Source: Enoplolaimus lenunculus
Lineage: Eukaryota > Nematoda > Enoplea > Enoplida > Thoracostomopsidae
NCBI GenBank assembly: GCA_030248215.1
Contig: JASANG010001517.1
Coordinates: forward strand, 31,974-95,973
DNA length: 64,000 nt
Reading direction: 5' to 3'
Part shown: in pieces, positions 50,501 through 56,500 of the stretch
Layout: every line of letters begins with the position of its first letter
Position numbering within the stretch: position 1 is the stretch's first letter
Notes under the pieces: generated by a model
Told to the model about the DNA's origin: nothing
The model's input: the letters and a program-made list of their open reading frames with translations, nothing else
The model's database searches: none
Made by a program: the position numbers and the translations under genes

Positions 50501-53500
50501 AGTGACCCAAATAAGAGACGGGTCCCCATTTTGAGTCCCAATTAATAGGAGTCCGTATACCTAATAAGAATGCGTAGCGGGTAGAGTCCTCAAACCCTTG
50601 TTTAGAGTCCATAAATGTCTATTATCCCTAATTGTAGCGCATAAATGACTCCAGGGCCAAGAAACTTTAAAGCGTGCTTATACTCTTGTGTATAAAACAG
50701 AGAAATAAACAGCGTAGAACGGCAATGGACACTGTATAATTTTTGTCGAGATGCTGTTGGGGGCGCCACGGCCGGGGTGGCCCCCCTGTGGATCCGCCAT
50801 TGTCCCCTGCCTACCGTAGGCTGAATTGGTTCAGGCTAACGTTTTAGATTTAAGCTTTAAACCTAAGCCTGAGGGTGGCGCTATAGTTTTTTTATGCCGT
50901 CCGGCGCGGTCCGCCGTCGTACGTCACCGTGCGGTACTATAGGTTGATTACTCATGTACGATACTCCAATATGGCGCCTTTCGTCACGTGTACGGGGGAT
51001 CGTCCGTTTCCCGTACAACGCCGTCCGTCAGCGGGCATCACCGTGTCTCACGGTACAGTATCGTACGCAATTTACTCACGTACCATACCGTATAGTGACG
51101 GACGGCACCGTACGAGTGACGGACGGCACCGTACGAGTGACGGACGGCACCGTACGAGTGACGGACGGCACCGTACGAGTGACGGACGGCACCGTACGGC
51201 AAGTATAGCGCAACCCTAAGACTAAACCTTAACCTTAAACGTGGGAGGAATATGTACAACTGCAGACGTGTCGAATAAGCAATTGTATAATATGGCCTGT
51301 ACAGATCAGAAGATCGGAATAGGGCGATATTTTCCGTCGAAATTTCAATAAACACTAATATATATTTATATATATAATATATAATATATAATATATAATA
51401 TATATAAAAAATGTATGGATATATTCGATTTTAGTTATCCTGTAATCACTAAACCGATATGTATATATAAGAAAATAAATTTGTATTTTTATTAATTTTC
51501 GTTTAAATTTACAACTGCTACAGTGGCCGTTAGCAACTTTCTTGTCAACAATTTACCTGATTTCTAATTTGGCTCGTTTGAATTAGCTGGTCAAACCCTG
51601 CAAAATATCCTTGATATGGCCGTCTACAATTTTAACTTTGGTTATTTAGTTTTGTTTGTGGTAGGGCTACGGTAAGTATTAAGTATGATATGATTTTTGA
51701 AAGCTATGAAAATATCGTACTTCCTGCCACCCACGAAAAGTTCGCGGCTCAAATAATGGCTGGGGTGATAAATTTGGCCGAGGCTGAGAACAGCTTTACG
51801 GTTAGGTTTAGAGCGGACCACACCGCCTAGGTGTTGGCTTCAGTTTTGGCTTTAGGAATATAATAAACAATTACACTGCAAAAAATGGTGAGTCAAATTG
51901 GCTTTCTTCGAAATAGACTTTTCCGGACTACACAAACTGAGTCAAAATTCGACTCCGCTTGAGTTAAATTGAGTTGAATTTGACTCAGGCGGAGTGGAAC
52001 TGTGACTCATTTTGTGTAGTCCGGAAAAGCCTATTTCGAAGCGAGTCAACAGCGGAGTCGAACTTTGACTCAGTTTGTGTAGTCCTGAAAAGCCTATTTC
52101 GAAGAGAGTCAACAGCGGAGTCGAATTTTGACTCAGTTTGTGTAGTCAGGAAAAGCCTATTTCGAAGAGAGTCAACTTGACTCACCATTTTTTGCAGTGT
52201 ATGGTGGTGTGGGGGTTTTTTGAATTCTGTTAAATTAATATTTGTGTAGGGTGACCATTGGTGCCAGAGGATATTTGCGTGTGAGGGGAAGTATACCTGA
52301 ACCGCTACGAAAATATTATAATTCAGTTTCATTGAATTTAAATTAATCTTAGATCCAAATATCTACGCACGATATCTTTAACGACTGCAGGTGCAATTGC
52401 AAGAATTGCAATTATTTTATATTCATTAATGCAATACAGCAATTAATCTTGCCAGGCACATGAATTTAGCAATGCGTGTGTTTCGGGTTAACGAAAATGT
52501 GTTGAACCAGTGGTTCTTGTGTTACCAACTTTATATAATTTCTCTGAGATTCAAATTACAATAGAGGCTTAGTTTTTTGACCTCAAAAAACTTTCCAGCC
52601 ACACTCGTGTTTAGCGTTATTCTGACGTATTTTGTGACAAAAATGACGTTGATAAGTTTAGAATTAGGAAAATTAGCTTCTGACAAATTGTCATATTTAA
52701 CATCTTCCTGCGGTTTATCGTTCAAAGCAAGTAAACCTGTTAAGTGTTTTCGCTTATTCAAATAAAATCCTAAGTCTAAGCCTAAGCCTAAGCCTAAGCC
52801 TAAAAAATCCAAGCTAACAATTTTATATCAGTAAACAATTAAACGTTCTACTTTTGCGCGACTAAATTACTTTTCAACAGTGCTCATATTCACATGCTAT
52901 ATCCGGCTAGTATCCGGTTCCGGTATCCGGTAAATTAATATGCGGTCGCGCCTTGATATATACGAATATATTTATATACAAATTTTTTTCATTTTAGTTA
53001 TACCACTGCTATTTTCACTCCTGGTGCATTGGACAATCCGGAGTTGAAAACGGGTCAACAACGTCCGTTTGAAAGAAATACAGAAGCAGCGAATGCGGAA
53101 GTTACAAAGTTGAAAAATATACAAAGAGTAAGTTCAGTTGCGTTCAAAGTTCAATTGAAAAATAATGAGTGGATCGAGTAATTTTTGACGACGACTCGAA
53201 TAAGTTGAAAAAAGATGCGAGCGAGCGAGAAGCTAAACGCAATTTTTTAATAATAAAAACAAAATTTGGTTTTGGTCGTCGATACACTGCAAAAAATGGT
53301 GAGTCAAATTGACTCTCTCCGAAATAGGCTCTACGGGAGTACACAAACTGAGTCAAATTCGACTCCGTCAGAGTCAAACGTGCGAATTAGTAGGTCGAAT
53401 TTGACTCTGGCGGAGTCGAATTGGACTCAGTTTGTCTAGTCCCGTAGAGCCTATTTCGAAGAAAGTCAATTTGACTCACCATTTTTTGCAGAGTAGGCCT

Positions 53501-56500
53501 GGATGGGCTCCCGTGGATTCGCCAGTGATTGGGAACGCGATTTAATTTACAAAAATATCGTGTAGGAATTGGTTAAAATTTACTAAATGTATACCAATTT
53601 AGATTTTGAAAAACCTAAAACCCTGTCTTTAGATGGATGTTCATTGGTTTAAATCATTTTCTCGATTTAAAAATTTTGCGATACAAATGATTCCTGCTGT
53701 ATGATTGGTTGCGTAGCCGGAGGCAGGCTATTGGGGACTCAGCGTCTTGGAAACATTTTGCCCCGTTGAAAATTTTCATCATTACCTGTACGCTGCAAAA
53801 AATGGTGAGTCAAATTAACTCTCTCCGAAATAGGCTTTTCCAGACTACACAAACTGAGTCCAATTCGATTTCGCTACAGTCAAACATGCGACTCAGTGAG
53901 TCGAATTTGACTCGTGCGGAGTCGAATTTGACGCAGTTTGTGTAGTCCGTAAAAACCTATTTCGGAAAGAGTCAATTTGACTCACCATTTTTTGCAGTCA
54001 CTGATGTAGAAATAAAAATTGCCCTCGCCGTTTTTTGGGCTCCGGCACCTAAGCTTCTTATTAGCTCAATGGTACGCCAGTAATAGTACCATTAACTTAA
54101 CTACGTATATGCATCGGTTCATTTTCAAGGTCCAGCGCCGGAGCAGGCTAAGGTGGACCCTCCTAAAATTCCTGGGTGGGGCCGTCTTACGATGATCAAA
54201 ATATTTTTTACATTTTTTGTTTAAAATCTTGTTAGGGTGGGGACCCATTTTTGGGGTGTGGCCCCCAAATGGATGGCATGCGGGGTGGTTGCTTGTGCCC
54301 TGTTAAGATTATCTGTATATCCGGTACTTCGTACACACCCATTACTATAACTTCGGGCCATGTATAGAACATGGCCGGAACAGGTATGTCCTCAGCCTAA
54401 ACGTAAGGATGAGCCAATTTCTAAACCTAAGCCTAAGCAAAAAAATGAGTCTAAAGCTTAAACTAACTCTATTACAGCCCCTCCGGAAAACGATCCGGCG
54501 CTGTTCTATACATGGACCATTAAACTTCTATACGTGTCATTAACGTTTTTTTGACGAAAACATTTATTGGTGTATAAAATTGGCAAAAAATTTCACTAAT
54601 TGCACTAGCTAGCTCATCTTTCGTCACTTGAAGAACATGTTCAGAAATATATGTGTTTCTTCAGATTGGGCGAAACGACAAGGTTATTACAACAACGATG
54701 GTGAATATTATATAATTGATTAGACTCGCAATTACCAATGACAGTCTAGCGTTAGAAACAAAAAAACAATAAAAATAAAACAAAACAGAAAAAAATAGAA
54801 AAGAATGCGTAAAATGGGTCGACGTACGATTATAGGGGGTCCATTATAGTTGTCGTCGGTCTGGCGCTTGCCGTGTAGCGTTTGCCTCAAGAGCCAACAG
54901 GTCAAACCCGTTCGTTATAATATTTGTATATTTGTCATGGAATTTTGGATTAATAGCCAAAATAACTGCAAAAATCTAACTAAAATTTTTACAATCTTAT
55001 TAGGAATATTCAAGCAAAATCAAATCAACTCGCACTAAAAATAAGATTTTACAATTTTTCAGACATTATCAAGACTTATCCGCAAAGAACGAAACGCTCC
55101 AAAACTGCCAGACGATAAACACTCGAGCAATTTGGTTCCAAATTCCAAGCATCCCCCGTTGAATTCTTCTCAACCCACCGACGATGCTAATTCTGACCCT
55201 GCCGCAAAATTAGACCATCAGCCTGAAAGCCCTCCGCCACTGCTCGCTTCGCCGTCCAAATCTGAAAATCTAACACATGGTACGTCCCAGGGTCAAAAAC
55301 TCGAGCACCAACGATTAGATCAGGCTCACCTTCTGCCTGGACAACGGTCAAATTCTCACAGAAAGCCTCACCCCCAGGATGACACCGAAGAATACCCGTT
55401 CGACCCTGGATCCGGGCTGTTTCCAGGTCATATGCCTGTCGGTGGAGGTAATCCTCACCCAGGGGGTGCAGGGCACTCCAGCCTGGCGGGTGAAGCTGGC
55501 TTGGACGGGGCAAATGAGGACTGGTTTGATGCGGCAACTGGGAAAAAGACCTCTCTAAAGGGTCACCACCATGGTCTTCCGCAAGCTGGCCACGGCGGCG
55601 AGTACGTCCCAGGATCAATTTCGGGGGACGATGAAGATTTCGAATTCGCTTCAGGGGACGGAGAATATGGAGGAACGGCCGAAGATCATTATGGCAGCAC
55701 CGCCGCCGGTGACGGTGGTCACTTTCCGTTCAATTTCGAAGGAAAGTTATCGCCACCGGCCGGCGGTGGTGAATATGTCGGATCGCATCATATATTTGAT
55801 CCGTACGATGAGTACGAATCGAATTATGAAACGATTTCGACTAAAGATAACCACGCAGTTGATTCCGGTCATGGGCATGCGGTCACCGGTGGCAAGCCAG
55901 ACCCTGTGGGAGGTCAACTGGCTGGCCAGCGCACGGACCTGGGCCATCCGGTTTTGGGAGGAAGCTCAGTGCCGGGTGATGAACCTTATTTCGATATCCT
56001 CGATGACAGTCAAGACGGTATGAGAGATTCGATGGGCCACAGTTCAGGTACGTTGGATACCATGGATTTTGAAATCTTTGTCCATGATTTCGTTTCATGC
56101 CCGTAGCCAGTTTGAGGGGTCAGGGAGTGGTCAGCCCCGCCCAGAAAGATTTTGCTGTCCCTTAAAAATTATGCCCCCTTTAGAAAACTTTTATCATCTC
56201 TAGTAAACTTTTGCTCCCCTTTGGAAATGTTTTCGCCCTGTTTGTAATCTATTTTAAATACCTGAATGCTTTTCCATAAATGTTTAACCCCCTCCTGGCA
56301 TGTACAGCTGTCTACTGGACACCAATGACACCTGCTAAACGTTCTAAGTATTTAGGGTTCACAATTCCAAGAGAACGACGGTGTCGGTTTATTTACGGAC
56401 ATCAACGCCTCCCGTTTGACCCGGTCAGAGACCATTTTCAATGACATAAAAAATCTTATTTTACAAAAACAACTTCTTGTGCACTTTTTCTGTTTTTCTT

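Larger units (their letters stand above)
13086..52997 (+). other. Glypican intron 5 (39.9 kb), transposon-packed
   Basis: Donor TCAAG|GTACAT and acceptor CATTTTAG. The open frames inside are short and mostly fall in repeats or low-complexity sequence. No nested host gene or transposase was recognised. Stretches over 300 bases with nothing assignable include 13830-14200, 15760-16200, 18150-18290, 22100-22570, 22730-23340, 24320-25030, 27540-27930, 28340-28890, 29500-30610, 31860-32280, 32450-32880, 33080-33400, 35020-35340, 35660-36010, 39895-41360, 41600-42110, 43700-43975, 44780-45220, 46740-47560 and 51410-51870. Decayed GGCC or CAGGCCCG fragments occur at about 17455-17545, 25680-25742, 26925-27080, 28248-28335, 30720-30810 and 46676-46740. 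Confidence 0.8.

Noticed and set aside
51095-51205. Short repeats like a CRISPR or iteron array
   Set aside because: Units are contiguous and identical with no spacers, inside a MITE.
13086-52997. A nested host gene or autonomous transposon in the giant intron
   Set aside because: No frame shows recognisable transposase, reverse transcriptase or host-protein motifs; everything identifiable is non-autonomous repeat.
55187-55618. 143-codon - strand open frame opposite exon 7
   Set aside because: Shadow of the GC-rich coding exon; the + strand frame has phase-matched splice sites and glypican features.
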